From Candidatus Fermentibacterota bacterium (lineage in GTDB: Bacteria; Fermentibacterota; Fermentibacteria; Fermentibacterales; Fermentibacteraceae): 47,690 nt of DNA. The DNA is taken from positions 1-47,690 of the forward strand of contig PDSZ01000024.1 of the NCBI GenBank assembly GCA_002748705.1. The letters run 5' to 3'. Shown piece after piece: positions 7,797 through 16,718 of this stretch (position 1 is its first letter; each line of letters opens with the position of its first letter). The notes under the pieces were generated by a model. The model ran no database searches and was not told where the DNA came from. It saw only the letters and a program-made list of their open reading frames with translations. The position numbers were made by a program, and so were the translations under genes.

Positions 7797-8957
7797 ATGC
7801 CTGAAACAACCATCCTTCACATTATCACGAAAATGGCAGTAGGCGGTGCTCAGATGAACACCCTTATCAGCTGCCGTGAGATTACAAAAATGGGGTATCC
7901 CTCATCTGTTCTCACAGGTCCTGAAATCTCTCCTGAAGGAACTTTCAGTGATCTCTCTGAAAAGTACGGCATTCCTGTATACACCGCTCCCCACCTGATA
8001 AGAAAACTATCACCCTATCATGACATAAGAGCCTATTTTGAAATAAAGAAAATTATTGATGAGCACAAATTCTCCATAGTTCATACCCACGGATCCAAAG
8101 CAAAATTTCTTGGAAGGCTTGCAGCTACCGCTGCCAAAACACCTGTTAAAATAGTTCAAACAGTTCATGGATGGTCATTTTTTGATACAATGCCTCCTTT
8201 GCAAAAGGCATTTTACGCAGCACTTGAAAGAATCGGTTACAAGCTGGCTGACTCAAATATTGTTGTGAGTCCCCATGACATCCTGAAGGGAGTTAACTGG
8301 GGTATCGGCAAACCTGAAGACTACCAGCTTATTCGAAGCGGGGTCGAATTCGAGTCTTTTCTGGCCAAACGGGGAACAGGTTCAGAATCACGAAAAATGC
8401 TGAATCTTGATCAAAATATACCAATAGTCGGTACAGTTATCAGACTTGCTCCGCAGAAACATCCTGAGGCAATTGTGGATGTTGCATTAAAGGTCAGTAA
8501 ACAGTTTCCTGATGTAATGTTTGTGATAGTCGGAGATGGTCCGCTAAAAGGTTATATGCATAACTATATCAAAGAAAAAGGCTTAGAGAACAACTTTCTT
8601 CTGCTTGGTAGCCGTAAAGATGTTTCAGACATTCTGCCTGCCTTTGATGCCTTTCTGCTCACTTCGAGAAGCGAAGGGCTTCCAAGAGCCATGCTTGAAG
8701 CTCTTGCAGTTGGAATACCGGTAGTTGCAACAGATGTAGGTGGAATTGCAGAACTGGTTAACGGACATAAAAATGGTTTTCTCTGCGCTCATGGCGACAT
8801 CAACTGTCTTTCCAATGGTCTTATCAAACTGATTGAGTCACCTGAAACCGGTAAAAAACTCCTTGCCTCGGTGGACCGCGACCTGAAACCATTCAGTGCA
8901 AAAATAATGGTAGATGAACTCTTTCAGCTCTACACCTTTCTTATGAAAAACATGTAG
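7797..8957 (+). CDS. GT4-family glycosyltransferase
   Basis: The 386-residue protein is a GT-B fold retaining glycosyltransferase of family GT4. The N-terminal half has 'TKMAVGGAQMNTL' (acceptor-side glycine loop) and 'VHTHGSKAKFLGRLAA'; the C-terminal nucleotide-sugar domain has 'PIVGTVIRLAPQKHPE', 'FVIVGDGPLKG' and the EX7E region 'SEGLPRAMLEALAVGIPVVA'. It would transfer a sugar in the cytosol to a lipid or polysaccharide precursor. The ATG at 7797, after GGAAAG, is preferred although the frame is open back to 7671, because upstream residues overlap the previous gene and lack conservation. The stop codon is part of a strong hairpin. Confidence 0.88.
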   Translation: MPETTILHIITKMAVGGAQMNTLISCREITKMGYPSSVLTGPEISPEGTFSDLSEKYGIPVYTAPHLIRKLSPYHDIRAYFEIKKIIDEHKFSIVHTHGSKAKFLGRLAATAAKTPVKIVQTVHGWSFFDTMPPLQKAFYAALERIGYKLADSNIVVSPHDILKGVNWGIGKPEDYQLIRSGVEFESFLAKRGTGSESRKMLNLDQNIPIVGTVIRLAPQKHPEAIVDVALKVSKQFPDVMFVIVGDGPLKGYMHNYIKEKGLENNFLLLGSRKDVSDILPAFDAFLLTSRSEGLPRAMLEALAVGIPVVATDVGGIAELVNGHKNGFLCAHGDINCLSNGLIKLIESPETGKKLLASVDRDLKPFSAKIMVDELFQLYTFLMKNM

Positions 8958-8993
8958 CAAGACCTCTTCCCCTGCAGAAAAAGAGGTCTTGCT
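8956..8993. terminator. Strong bidirectional hairpin terminator
   Basis: A perfect 13-bp stem (8956-8968 with 8981-8993, 12-nt loop) begins inside the TAG stop of the glycosyltransferase gene. On the minus strand it is followed by ACATGTTTTT, a reasonable U-rich tail, so it can end the rpmH-parB-ferredoxin transcript; on the plus strand no U-run follows. A second 7-bp hairpin with a TTTTT loop lies at 9007-9025. Convergent genes on both sides fit a shared terminator. Confidence 0.75.
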
Positions 8994-9138
8994 GTGTCTA
9001 TACTGCTCTCTGATTTTTTCAGAGACGATAACCTCAGTAATCAGAAAAAGCTATTCAGTCAGCTGGAAGTAAAATTACATAATCAGTTGATTCTGAATAT
9101 CCCTTCTCTGAAATACCGTTCAGAAGCAGACAGAATTA

Positions 9139-9306
9139 TCAGGGTGCTTCTATGGCACTCACAGGACATACAGCAGCACACGCGCCGCAATCGATGCATG
9201 AAGCAGCTTCAATAACAAAAGGTGTGCCTTCTTCAATAGCATCAACTGGACATTCTCCCATACAGGCGCCGCAACCGATGCATGAATCGCTGATTTTGTA
9301 AGCCAT
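9139..9306 (-). CDS. 2[4Fe-4S] ferredoxin, clostridial type
   Basis: A 55-residue protein is encoded, starting ATG at 9306 with GGAGG five bases upstream. It contains two canonical cluster motifs, CxxCxxCx3CP in 'CIGCGACMGECPVDAI' and again in 'CIDCGACAAVCPVSAI', with the internal symmetry and length of clostridial ferredoxins. It would carry electrons at low potential in the cytosol, for example as the acceptor of the IorAB enzyme encoded at 1642-4007. It lies 39 bases after parB on the same strand, with no obvious terminator between, so it may be co-transcribed with the chromosome-partition genes, an unusual setting for a ferredoxin. Confidence 0.93.
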   Translation of the reverse strand: MAYKISDSCIGCGACMGECPVDAIEEGTPFVIEAASCIDCGACAAVCPVSAIEAP

Positions 9307-9345
9307 TTTCTCCTCCGAGTTATTTTGAATTGCTTTATCCGGTCT

Positions 9346-10197
9346 CTACCGACCTCTTATTATATGAAGAATCCTGTCCAGTTCGTCCAGAGACTGATAC
9401 TCTATCTCCAGTTTCCCCTTTCCTCCTGAATCCTTCAGCACTACTCTGGTACTCAGATGCCTCTGAAGCTCCTTTTCAAGCTGTCTTATTTCAGGCACAA
9501 CCTTTGCAGCAGTTCTGGTTTTTTTCTTTCCCGAAAGAGTTTTTCTTACCTCTTCTTCCACAGCTCTAACACTGTATCCTCTTGAAATAGACTGTCTTGC
9601 CATTCTTACCATTGCATCTGAGGTTTTAAGCGCAAGAAGAGCCCTTCCGTGACCCATGGAAAGCTCTCCGGATCTCAGCATTGTTTTTACATCATCAGGG
9701 AGTTCCATCAGCCGCTGAAAGTTTGCTACTGCAGACCTGCTGATGCCAACCTGCTTTCCAAGTTCATCCTGGGTCAGGTTGAATTCTGCACAAAAGCGGC
9801 TGAATGCTTCTGCTTTCTCCATGGGATTCAGGTCCTGCCGTTGAATGTTCTCTACAAGAGCAAGTGCCATCATCTGCCTGTCATCAGCTTCCCTGATAAA
9901 GGCCGGCACTTCAGAAAGCCCTGCCAGCCTGGAAGCCCTCAGCCGTCTTTCTCCTGCTATGAGCTGAAATCGCTGATCAGCTTTACGAAGAACAAGGGGC
10001 TGCAGAATGCCCTGCTGGCTTATGGACCTTGAAAGAGATTCAAGCTCCTGTTCATCCCAATCAATTCGAGGCTGAAAAGGATTAGGGTCAATGAGATCCA
10101 CACTGACCATTGCAGGTTTACCGGACTTTTCATCTGAGACAGACATCTCAGGAAGCAGCGCATTAAGGCCTCTGCCTAAAGCTTTCTTTTTCTTCAT
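9346..10197 (-). CDS. parB: Chromosome-partitioning protein ParB
   Basis: The 283-residue protein has an N-terminal 'KKALGRGLNALLPE' (ParA-interacting tail), then the ParB/Srx CTPase domain with 'NPFQPR' and the GERRxRA box ('IAGERRLRASRLAG'), then a helix-turn-helix DNA-binding domain ('LTQDELGKQVGISRSAVANFQRL') and a C-terminal dimerisation segment. It loads at parS palindromes as a CTP-dependent sliding clamp and acts with ParA to segregate origins. Two parS-like sites occur nearby at 11578-11593 and 12806-12821. Its ATG overlaps the parA stop by four bases. Confidence 0.96.
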   Translation of the reverse strand: MKKKKALGRGLNALLPEMSVSDEKSGKPAMVSVDLIDPNPFQPRIDWDEQELESLSRSISQQGILQPLVLRKADQRFQLIAGERRLRASRLAGLSEVPAFIREADDRQMMALALVENIQRQDLNPMEKAEAFSRFCAEFNLTQDELGKQVGISRSAVANFQRLMELPDDVKTMLRSGELSMGHGRALLALKTSDAMVRMARQSISRGYSVRAVEEEVRKTLSGKKKTRTAAKVVPEIRQLEKELQRHLSTRVVLKDSGGKGKLEIEYQSLDELDRILHIIRGR

Positions 10198-10952
10198 CTG
10201 GATATAACCTCTCTGGCAAGGCTCATATAACTTTTTGCGCCGGAGGAGTAGGCATCATACAGAATCACCGGCTTGCCGAAACTCGGTGCTTCACTGAGAC
10301 GAACATTTCTTGGTATTCTGGTGTTAAAAAGAATTCCACCAAGATGTTCTGCAGTTTCCAGTTCTACTTCACGACTCAATTTCAGTCGCTTATCATACAT
10401 TGTCAGCACTACACCGAAAATCATCAGCGCTCTGTTCCAGGCTCCTTTCACTCTCTTGATTGTTTCAATAAGGTGAGAAAGCCCTTCAAGGGCGTAGTAC
10501 TCACTCTGTACTGTGAGAATAACACCATCAGCAGCAACAAGTGCATTAACAGTAAGAAGACCAAGGGATGGAGGACAGTCTATAAGAACAAAATCATATC
10601 TGCTCAGGTCTGCTGCTTTCAGCGCCCTGGCAAGAAAAAACTCTCTTTCATCCTGGGCTGCAAGTTCTATCTCAGTACCAGCCAGATGCCTTGAACCTGG
10701 AACTACGAAAAGACCATCAATCTCTGTTTTTTTAATACACTCCTCAAGGGTCTTGTCTCCTGAGATAAACTCATGTACTCCACAGGAAACTGCCTCCTCC
10801 AGACCAAGTCCGCTGGTGGCATTTGCCTGGGGATCCAGGTCTATCACCAGAACATCTTTATCGTGAACAGCTATACTGGCTCCCAGGTTGATTACAGTTG
10901 TTGTCTTGCCAACCCCGCCTTTCTGATTGGCAACAGCAAGAATTCTTGTCAT
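10194..10952 (-). CDS. parA: Chromosome-partitioning ATPase ParA
   Basis: The 252-residue protein is a ParA/Soj Walker-type ATPase: deviant Walker A 'KGGVGKTT' near residue 10, 'DLDPQANATSGLG', and Walker B 'YDFVLIDCPPSLG'. It binds DNA nonspecifically in the ATP state and drives ParB-parS complexes. I start at the ATG at 10952, which gives the family-typical 'MTRILAVANQKGGVGKTT' and has GAAAGG about ten bases upstream; an ATG at 10961 adds three residues but lies almost on that ribosome site. It follows rsmG by 21 bases and overlaps parB by four. Only the chromosomal type of operon arrangement (mnmG-rsmG-parAB) is seen, so a plasmid origin is unlikely. Confidence 0.95.
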   Translation of the reverse strand: MTRILAVANQKGGVGKTTTVINLGASIAVHDKDVLVIDLDPQANATSGLGLEEAVSCGVHEFISGDKTLEECIKKTEIDGLFVVPGSRHLAGTEIELAAQDEREFFLARALKAADLSRYDFVLIDCPPSLGLLTVNALVAADGVILTVQSEYYALEGLSHLIETIKRVKGAWNRALMIFGVVLTMYDKRLKLSREVELETAEHLGGILFNTRIPRNVRLSEAPSFGKPVILYDAYSSGAKSYMSLAREVISR

Positions 10953-10973
10953 TGATAGCATACCTTTCAGTTT

Positions 10974-11585
10974 TCAGGAATGCGAATACTGCACTAAAAA
11001 TCCCGGACGGTCAAGCGGAGGAACAGGAAGTTTTGTCAGCAGGAATCCTTTTTTACCGGAAAGTTTGCTGTCAGAAGCTCTTGTGAGAAGCCTGAAAGAG
11101 GAGCATTCTGTTTTTGCTATAAGAGAAATAAGAGTGAACGGGTCCTTTACTGATTTTGCCGTAAACTCTGTACCAGGTAAGAATGGCCCTGCATTCTCTA
11201 TTCTCTTCTCAATGATAGAGCATTTAATCCCGCACTCCCTTGCAACCACCTCAAGAAACGCACACCTCCGCCGTCTCGGTTCAACAAGCACAACATCAAG
11301 ACCAAGAAGGGCCAGAATAAAACCGGGGAATCCTGCTCCTGTACCGATATCAATCACAGAAGAACCATTCAGAAATCCTGCGAACGCCACCGACTCCAGA
11401 ATGTGCCTTCGCCATATTCTGGACATTTCTTCAGGCCCTACAAGATTCAACCTGTTTCTGCAGCTGTCCAGAAGGTCTGTGAAGAGAGCAACCTTTTCTG
11501 AGAAGTCTGCCGGCACAGAATGAATCCCCAGTAGAGAACACTGCTCAAAAACATCTACGGCATTTTCCGGCAGGTCATGTTTCAC
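10974..11585 (-). CDS. rsmG: 16S rRNA (guanine-527-N7) methyltransferase RsmG
   Basis: RsmG methylates G527 of 16S rRNA using S-adenosylmethionine. The Rossmann motif I 'VIDIGTGAGFPGFILALL' and the preceding 'LNLVGPEEMSRIWRRHILES' block identify it; at about 203 residues it has the usual length. Two GTG starts are possible, at 11594 and 11585. I choose 11585 because AAGGAG lies 8 bases upstream of it, whereas it directly abuts the 11594 codon. The chosen start lies within the parS palindrome and the gene overlaps the end of mnmG by 11 bases. The last residues after 'KGFLLTKLPVPP' are a plausible family C-terminus. Confidence 0.9.
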   Translation of the reverse strand: MKHDLPENAVDVFEQCSLLGIHSVPADFSEKVALFTDLLDSCRNRLNLVGPEEMSRIWRRHILESVAFAGFLNGSSVIDIGTGAGFPGFILALLGLDVVLVEPRRRRCAFLEVVARECGIKCSIIEKRIENAGPFLPGTEFTAKSVKDPFTLISLIAKTECSSFRLLTRASDSKLSGKKGFLLTKLPVPPLDRPGFLVQYSHS

Positions 11586-13374
11586 GTGAAACACTCCTTT
11601 TCATTAACTGCACAACAATGGCGTCAAGGTCGGCCTCCCTGACACCTGACAACTGTTCCGCTTCTCTCAGAGTTTTCGGCCTTTTGCTGTTAAGAACCTG
11701 AGCAGCCTCTATACTGAGAGAGTCAACAACGGAATAATCAGCTATCCATGCTAAATTCACATCTCTGAGCTTTTCCCTGGAGCTGTGTTTTCTTTTTGCC
11801 CTGTCCACATAACCGCCATATTTTATATCCAGTACCAGAGAGCGTATCACCTTCAAGTTATTTGGTTCATCCAGATAGCCGGCAACCTGTTCTGCTGTTA
11901 CTTCAGGTCGTCTTGCAAATTCGTACAAACTTTTTCCCTCAACTTTTATTCTTGTCAAAGCAGTTTTTATTTCTCTCTGTCTTTTCTGTATTTCAGTGTG
12001 ATTTGCCTTCTGCTCTTCTGTAACGGTTCCCAGGCGGCAGCCGAATTCAAAAAGCCTTCTGTCTGCATTATCCTGCCTGAGGTGAAGCCTGTTCTCAGCT
12101 CTGCTTGAAAACAGCCTGTACGGTTCATCTGCCCCTCTTATCACAAGATCATCAACAAGAACTCCCAGATAACTCTCCAGTCTGTTTGGGCACATTTCTT
12201 CCATCCCCTGAACTCTTCTGGCAGCGTTGGCGCCTGCAAGCAACCCTGTTGCGGAGGCCTCCTCGTATCCTGATGTTCCAAGAATCTGCCCTGCTGCATA
12301 CAGGTTGTCTGTTCTTTCAAGCCTGAAAGTTCTGTCGTACTCTCCCCTTTCGAAACATGTGTACTCCACAGAGTATCCATATGCTGCGATAACTGCGTTG
12401 CTAAACCCCGGTATAGATCGAATTGCTCTTTCCTGTATCTCATGGGGAAGGCTTGTGGAAAAACCGTTTATATAGGAAATCCTTGAACCTGCGCCTGTAG
12501 GTTCAACATGAACAGGATGGCCTGCTCTGTCTGGAAACTTTGTGACCTTGTCTTCAAAGCTGGGACAGTATCGAGGCCCTTTTCCTGTAACCCTGCCGCT
12601 GTATAAAGGTGAATACTTCAGGCTCTCTGCAATGATTCTTTCTGTCTCTCTTGTGGTTCTTACAACCCAGCATTGTTCACTGGTTTTGATAGGCTTTTCG
12701 GATTTCCAGCTGAAACAGAAATCCATTTCCGTGTTCTCCTGAAGCTCCATTGCATCTGTGTTTATAGATTTTCTTAAAACTCTCGGTGATGTGCCTGTTT
12801 TGAAACGTTTCACATGAAACATTCTCTTTCGTATGTCTTTTTCAAGCCTTACTGCAGAGATATCGCCTCTTCTTCCCCCAGGCCAGGAATACTCCCCTCT
12901 GTGAAGAATTCCACCAAGGAATGTTCCTGCTGCCAGAACAAAGGCATCTGCCTTTATCTCTCTCTTATCCTGTATGACAACTGACTCAATATGGCTGTTT
13001 TCTCCTTTGAGAGATACAGCTATTCCCTCTATTATTTCAACCTGTGCTTCTGCCAGTCTGGCTCTCTGTTCCAAGCAGTACAATGAAATATCATTCTGTG
13101 TTCTGGGCCCCCATACTGCCGGCCCCTTTTTCATGTTCAGCATTCTGAACTGAAGAGCGGAATTGTCTGAAGAAAATGACGACACTCCTCCCATTGCATC
13201 TATTTCACATACCAGAGTTCCTTTTGCTATACCGCCGATAGACGGATTGCATGACATCAATGCTATCTTAGAAATACTTGGTGTAATAAGAATGACTCTG
13301 CAGCCCAGTACAGCTGCAGCACATGATGCTTCAACCCCTGCATGACCTCCGCCTATTACTGCAACTGTTTTCAT
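11575..13374 (-). CDS. mnmG: tRNA uridine-5-carboxymethylaminomethyl modification enzyme MnmG (GidA)
   Basis: The 599-residue flavoprotein works with MnmE to modify U34 of certain tRNAs. The N-terminal FAD-binding 'VAVIGGGHAGVEASCAAA', 'ALMSCNPSIGGIAKG', the 'RFKTGTSPRV' block (usually RFKTGTPPR, here Ser for one Pro), 'GPRYCPSFEDKV' with a catalytic-type Cys, and 'GTSGYEEASATGLLAGANAA' are all present. Length is close to the usual 620. Its start overlaps the mnmE stop by four bases and its end overlaps rsmG. Two parS palindromes are embedded, one in the segment just before RFKTG and one at the very C-terminus, so codon choice there serves two roles. Confidence 0.96.
   Translation of the reverse strand: MKTVAVIGGGHAGVEASCAAAVLGCRVILITPSISKIALMSCNPSIGGIAKGTLVCEIDAMGGVSSFSSDNSALQFRMLNMKKGPAVWGPRTQNDISLYCLEQRARLAEAQVEIIEGIAVSLKGENSHIESVVIQDKREIKADAFVLAAGTFLGGILHRGEYSWPGGRRGDISAVRLEKDIRKRMFHVKRFKTGTSPRVLRKSINTDAMELQENTEMDFCFSWKSEKPIKTSEQCWVVRTTRETERIIAESLKYSPLYSGRVTGKGPRYCPSFEDKVTKFPDRAGHPVHVEPTGAGSRISYINGFSTSLPHEIQERAIRSIPGFSNAVIAAYGYSVEYTCFERGEYDRTFRLERTDNLYAAGQILGTSGYEEASATGLLAGANAARRVQGMEEMCPNRLESYLGVLVDDLVIRGADEPYRLFSSRAENRLHLRQDNADRRLFEFGCRLGTVTEEQKANHTEIQKRQREIKTALTRIKVEGKSLYEFARRPEVTAEQVAGYLDEPNNLKVIRSLVLDIKYGGYVDRAKRKHSSREKLRDVNLAWIADYSVVDSLSIEAAQVLNSKRPKTLREAEQLSGVREADLDAIVVQLMKRSVSRET
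11578..11593. promoter_or_regulatory. parS centromere site, perfect palindrome
   Basis: The 16 bases TGTTTCACGTGAAACA form a perfect palindrome and match the widely conserved ParB-binding site consensus. It lies about 620 bp from parA, encoding the last residues of MnmG in one frame and the start of RsmG in another. ParB encoded at 9346-10197 would nucleate here. Confidence 0.93.
12806..12821. promoter_or_regulatory. Second parS-like site, inside mnmG
   Basis: Read on the minus strand the sequence is TGTTTCATGTGAAACG, matching 14 of 16 positions of the perfect site at 11578-11593; the changes are one central base and the last base. It encodes 'MFHVKR' of MnmG. The similarity and its position 1.2 kb away make a functional second ParB site likely, but binding is inferred. 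Confidence 0.75.
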
Positions 13375-14540
13375 TTACCTACGCAGAAAGTGTCGAGGGC
13401 TCTTTCAACAACTGCCGATGAAGCTTCAGACTTATTCATAACTGAAAGGGCTTCCTTCAGGTTTTCAGCAGCCAGCGCCATATCCTGATGCGCACATGAT
13501 TGCGCTGCCTCTTTGATTCTTTCCAGAGCAATTCCTATTCTCCAGCTGGGGCTGCGGTCCTCTGGTTCCGTGATAAAATTCTTTATCTTTTCAATACCCT
13601 TACCGGTTAAGCTTGATAATGAAATCCATCCCTTACAGGGCTCTCTGCCTTCATCGTTTTTTGAGAAGACCTTTATCATTTTGCTGCAGTTTATTCGATC
13701 AGGCTCTCTCTGTTTATGATCCATCCAGATAACTCTGTCTTCAGGTCTCACAGTCTGAAGGGAAATAGAAAGAGCTTCACCATCAAGAATGGTTCCACCT
13801 GTTCCGGCTGTGTCACGAAGATCAATATTCCTCCCCTGAATATGTATCTGTCTTGAAGCCCCGTCTCTTGTTGTTCCGGGAACCTCAGAAACCACTGCTG
13901 CCTTTTCTCCGCAAAGCAGATTGAACAGGGTTGATTTTCCTGCGTTTACAGGACCCATGATGTAAACTCTGGGCATTACTTCTATCTCTTCTATTCTGGC
14001 TTTCATCTCTTCTGCTGATTTTTTCAGCCGAAACAAATTCATTTCAATTTGCTCTTCATCTGCAGCCATGTGTTCCTCGCCGAACTCTATAAGAGCCTCT
14101 GTTTCTGTAAGAAGATCTGTAATCTCTTCTGCAAGCGGCTCTGTTTTTCCTGCGGGAATATTTCTGAACCGGGCTGAGAGAAGAAGTATATCTGTATCTG
14201 TAACCTTACCGTTCAGCCAGGCCCTTCTTGTGAATTCACCAGGCTCTGCCGGCCTTGCTCCTTTATGCTCAAGAAGCTTCATTATCTCATTTGTTGTGCC
14301 AGGAGTGCCATGGCACATGATTTCAACCATTTCTTCCCCTGTGTAACTGCTGCCTTCTTTCCAGGAAAGAGCAACCACTCTGTCTACACCGGCTATGGTC
14401 CCCACTGCACGCTTTCTGCCGCAAAGTCTGCCAGCTGGAAGGCCCATTATCTCTTCAACTGCTTTTGAGGCTCCCCTTCCGGAGAGCCTCACTACTGCTA
14501 TTGCACTTGTTGTGTCAGGTGTAGCCTTAGCGGCTATCAT
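13371..14540 (-). CDS. mnmE: tRNA modification GTPase MnmE, shortened form
   Basis: The protein pairs with MnmG in U34 modification. Residues 1-115 form the tetrahydrofolate-binding domain ('AIAVVRLSGRGA', 'GEEMVEIMCHGTPG', 'AEPGEFTRRAWLNGK'); the GTPase domain has P-loop GPVNAGKS at 196-203, PGTTRD at 221-226, DTAG at 243-246 and a G4 motif altered to SKND (293-296) from NKxD; the catalytic Cys386 is in the final 'CVGK'. At 389 residues it is about 60 shorter than usual: the helical segment after 'LNGK' lacks the normal DLxxAEAVxDLI block and the G domain is trimmed. I use the ATG at 14540, one base after the yidC stop, not the upstream frame extension to 14573. Confidence 0.92.
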   Translation of the reverse strand: MIAAKATPDTTSAIAVVRLSGRGASKAVEEIMGLPAGRLCGRKRAVGTIAGVDRVVALSWKEGSSYTGEEMVEIMCHGTPGTTNEIMKLLEHKGARPAEPGEFTRRAWLNGKVTDTDILLLSARFRNIPAGKTEPLAEEITDLLTETEALIEFGEEHMAADEEQIEMNLFRLKKSAEEMKARIEEIEVMPRVYIMGPVNAGKSTLFNLLCGEKAAVVSEVPGTTRDGASRQIHIQGRNIDLRDTAGTGGTILDGEALSISLQTVRPEDRVIWMDHKQREPDRINCSKMIKVFSKNDEGREPCKGWISLSSLTGKGIEKIKNFITEPEDRSPSWRIGIALERIKEAAQSCAHQDMALAAENLKEALSVMNKSEASSAVVERALDTFCVGK

Positions 14541-14541
14541 G

Positions 14542-16167
14542 TCAGCCCGTTCTTCCGTATGCCTTATGAACATCGCTGCTCATCCTTTTCTTTATGTATT
14601 CCTGCTGCACAAAAGTGGCAATATTGAATACTGTGTAATAGAGAATAAGGCCGGAAGCAAATCGCATGAACAAGAATGTCATCATTAAGGGCATAAAATA
14701 CATCATTGTTTTCTGCTGCTGTGCCATTGCTCCGGCTGCACTGGTACCTGTAAGCTTCTGCTGAAGGATCATCAGAGCTCCCAGCAGAATCGGCAAAAGT
14801 CCTATTCCCTCAAGGCCCATTATCTTTGTTCCAAAGGGAATCAGTATTTCAGGCCGTGAAAGATCTGTAATCCAGAGAAGGAATCCCTGACCTCTCAGCT
14901 CCACTGAATTGGCAAGCACTCTGAACATGGCAAAAAATATCGGCATCTGGAGCAGTATTGGAAAACAGCCCCCCAGGGGATTGACTCCCGATTCCTTATA
15001 GAATTTCTGCATTTCTTCCTGCTGCCTCTTTGGATCCTTTGCGTATTTCTCCTGAATCTTCTTCAGTGCAGGCTGTACCTTCTGCATTTTCTGCATTGAA
15101 ACATAGCTTTTTGCTGTAAGCGGATAGAGTAGAATTTTCAGTGTGATGCCCAGTATGATTATTCTCACTCCCCAGTTGTCAGCAAATGATAGAATTTTTA
15201 CAATGTAGAGGAAAATCAGCCTGGCTATCCACCTTATGACTGGCCATCCAAAATCAACCATATCCTGCTGAGAACCGCCAAGTTCTCTCAAAAGTGTGTA
15301 TGATTTAGGTCCTGCGTACACACGAACATTCCTGTCGTCTATTGACACTTCAGGTGAACCACCTTCACCTGGGGCAATATAGCCGTCTGCTCTGTCGGTA
15401 CTTTCAGGCATAAGAAGAATTGTAAAATACTTGTTTGATGATGCGATCCATGAAACATTGCCCACAGGCTCCAGACCCTCAATTTTCGATGAGTCCCGTT
15501 TCTTGTGGCCGTTTGTGTACCATGAGGCTGTGTAATAACCTCGTGTTTCCGCGTTGGTTTCTGTTTCCGGTATGGCGCTACTTGATACTGAGGTGTTCAT
15601 GTCGCCAACTTCAGTTATCACACTGAACCCGTAGTAGTTTTTTCTGAACACAAACTCACGAAAACCGCCTGCTGATTCAAACCTTACTGCAGTACCTGTT
15701 TCACCTGCAACAACAGTGTCTGGCCCTTCGTAGGTGAACAGCAGAGGTTCTCCAGTACTATTCTTTGCAACAAGCCAGTTTTCTTCTGCCATTTCAACAG
15801 GAGAACTATTTTCTGTATGGGGAAATGCCTGATAGGAGCCGAGCTGCCATGACTGAACTGCCGCGCCTGTTGTTGTAATTTCAGCAGTTACAATGTTCTC
15901 GCCATTCGTTCCTGGAATGATAACAGTAACTGTTTTTTCACTGTAATCAAAAACTTCCTGTACCTGCCCGGTCTGCTGCTCTGAATCAATTGAAATTTCC
16001 TGAGGTGTCTCCTGAGTTTCTTCTTGCAGTTCCTGCACTGGCTCCTGCTGCTGAACAGCAGTCTGCACACCAGTTCTGCCTCGGTTGCTTCCTGTTAAGA
16101 ACCAGCTGACAACCAGTACTGCCATCATCAGTACCGCTGCGGTGAAAAGCCTTGCCTGATCACTCAT
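14542..16167 (-). CDS. yidC: Membrane protein insertase YidC
   Basis: This 541-residue insertase has the gram-negative layout: an N-terminal membrane anchor (about residues 7-25), a Gln/Glu-rich linker, a large periplasmic beta-domain, then the conserved five-helix insertase core from about residue 310 ('[23 protein letters not shown]', '[18 protein letters not shown]', '[20 protein letters not shown]'). It inserts and folds inner-membrane proteins alone or with Sec. The periplasmic domain points to a diderm envelope. The ATG overlaps the yidD stop by four bases; the C-terminus is short and moderately basic ('[18 protein letters not shown]'). Confidence 0.95.
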   Translation of the reverse strand: MSDQARLFTAAVLMMAVLVVSWFLTGSNRGRTGVQTAVQQQEPVQELQEETQETPQEISIDSEQQTGQVQEVFDYSEKTVTVIIPGTNGENIVTAEITTTGAAVQSWQLGSYQAFPHTENSSPVEMAEENWLVAKNSTGEPLLFTYEGPDTVVAGETGTAVRFESAGGFREFVFRKNYYGFSVITEVGDMNTSVSSSAIPETETNAETRGYYTASWYTNGHKKRDSSKIEGLEPVGNVSWIASSNKYFTILLMPESTDRADGYIAPGEGGSPEVSIDDRNVRVYAGPKSYTLLRELGGSQQDMVDFGWPVIRWIARLIFLYIVKILSFADNWGVRIIILGITLKILLYPLTAKSYVSMQKMQKVQPALKKIQEKYAKDPKRQQEEMQKFYKESGVNPLGGCFPILLQMPIFFAMFRVLANSVELRGQGFLLWITDLSRPEILIPFGTKIMGLEGIGLLPILLGALMILQQKLTGTSAAGAMAQQQKTMMYFMPLMMTFLFMRFASGLILYYTVFNIATFVQQEYIKKRMSSDVHKAYGRTG

Positions 16168-16409
16168 TTTTCTTTTACCTCCGGTACCGGATCATATCCG
16201 CCTCTGTGCCAGGGATGGCATTTCAATACTCTTTTTACCGCCATAAGCAAACCTTTCCAGGCACCGTATTTCTCTATGGCCTGAATGGCATATTCGCTGC
16301 ATGTAGGTGTGTATATGCAGCTGGGAGGCAGCATCGGTGAGATAAACCTTCTGTAGAACCTAATTGGAACTGTCAGGATTCTTCTGCCCCGTTTTCCACC
16401 AGCAGACAC
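16164..16409 (-). CDS. yidD: Membrane protein insertion efficiency factor YidD
   Basis: The 81-residue protein shows the complete YidD signature: '[16 protein letters not shown]', '[15 protein letters not shown]' and '[14 protein letters not shown]', including the conserved cysteines. It is a small peripheral inner-membrane protein that assists YidC. I choose the GTG at 16409, which has GGAG five bases upstream; this makes the gene overlap the 3' end of rnpA by 37 bases, a common arrangement. Confidence 0.95.
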   Translation of the reverse strand: MSAGGKRGRRILTVPIRFYRRFISPMLPPSCIYTPTCSEYAIQAIEKYGAWKGLLMAVKRVLKCHPWHRGGYDPVPEVKEK

Positions 16410-16717
16410 AACTTCTCCATGTCACTAATCATTTCTCTGTATACCACAGCATCCAGTTTTACAGTTGGAAGTATAACAGCATCAAAACCTGTTTTCTGTT
16501 CTTTTTCCACCGAATACTGTTTAAGCCTTCGCCTGAAGAGGTTTCTCTTCACTGCGTTTCCTTTTTTTGCCGATACAGAAAACCCCAGGCGTAGGCAACC
16601 CAGGGAATTCCTTGAATATCTCGCTTTCAGCACCTTACCTCTGAAATAGCCACCTTTTCTGAAGAGTTTCTCAAACTGCCACCTTCTGTTGAGTTTCTTC
16701 AGCGTACGATGGTTCAA
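16373..16717 (-). CDS. rnpA: Ribonuclease P protein component
   Basis: RnpA is the protein cofactor of RNase P, which trims tRNA 5' ends. The conserved '[24 protein letters not shown]' region contains the RNR-type basic helix, and '[16 protein letters not shown]' is the usual N-terminal part. The start is uncertain. A TTG at 16717, two bases past the rpmH stop, yields a normal 114-residue protein but has no ribosome site at usual distance and would rely on coupling to rpmH. The frame is also open back to an ATG at 16759 inside rpmH, which would add 14 residues. It overlaps yidD by 37 bases. Confidence 0.88.
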   Translation of the reverse strand: MNHRTLKKLNRRWQFEKLFRKGGYFRGKVLKARYSRNSLGCLRLGFSVSAKKGNAVKRNLFRRRLKQYSVEKEQKTGFDAVILPTVKLDAVVYREMISDMEKLCLLVENGAEES

Positions 16718-16718
16718 T

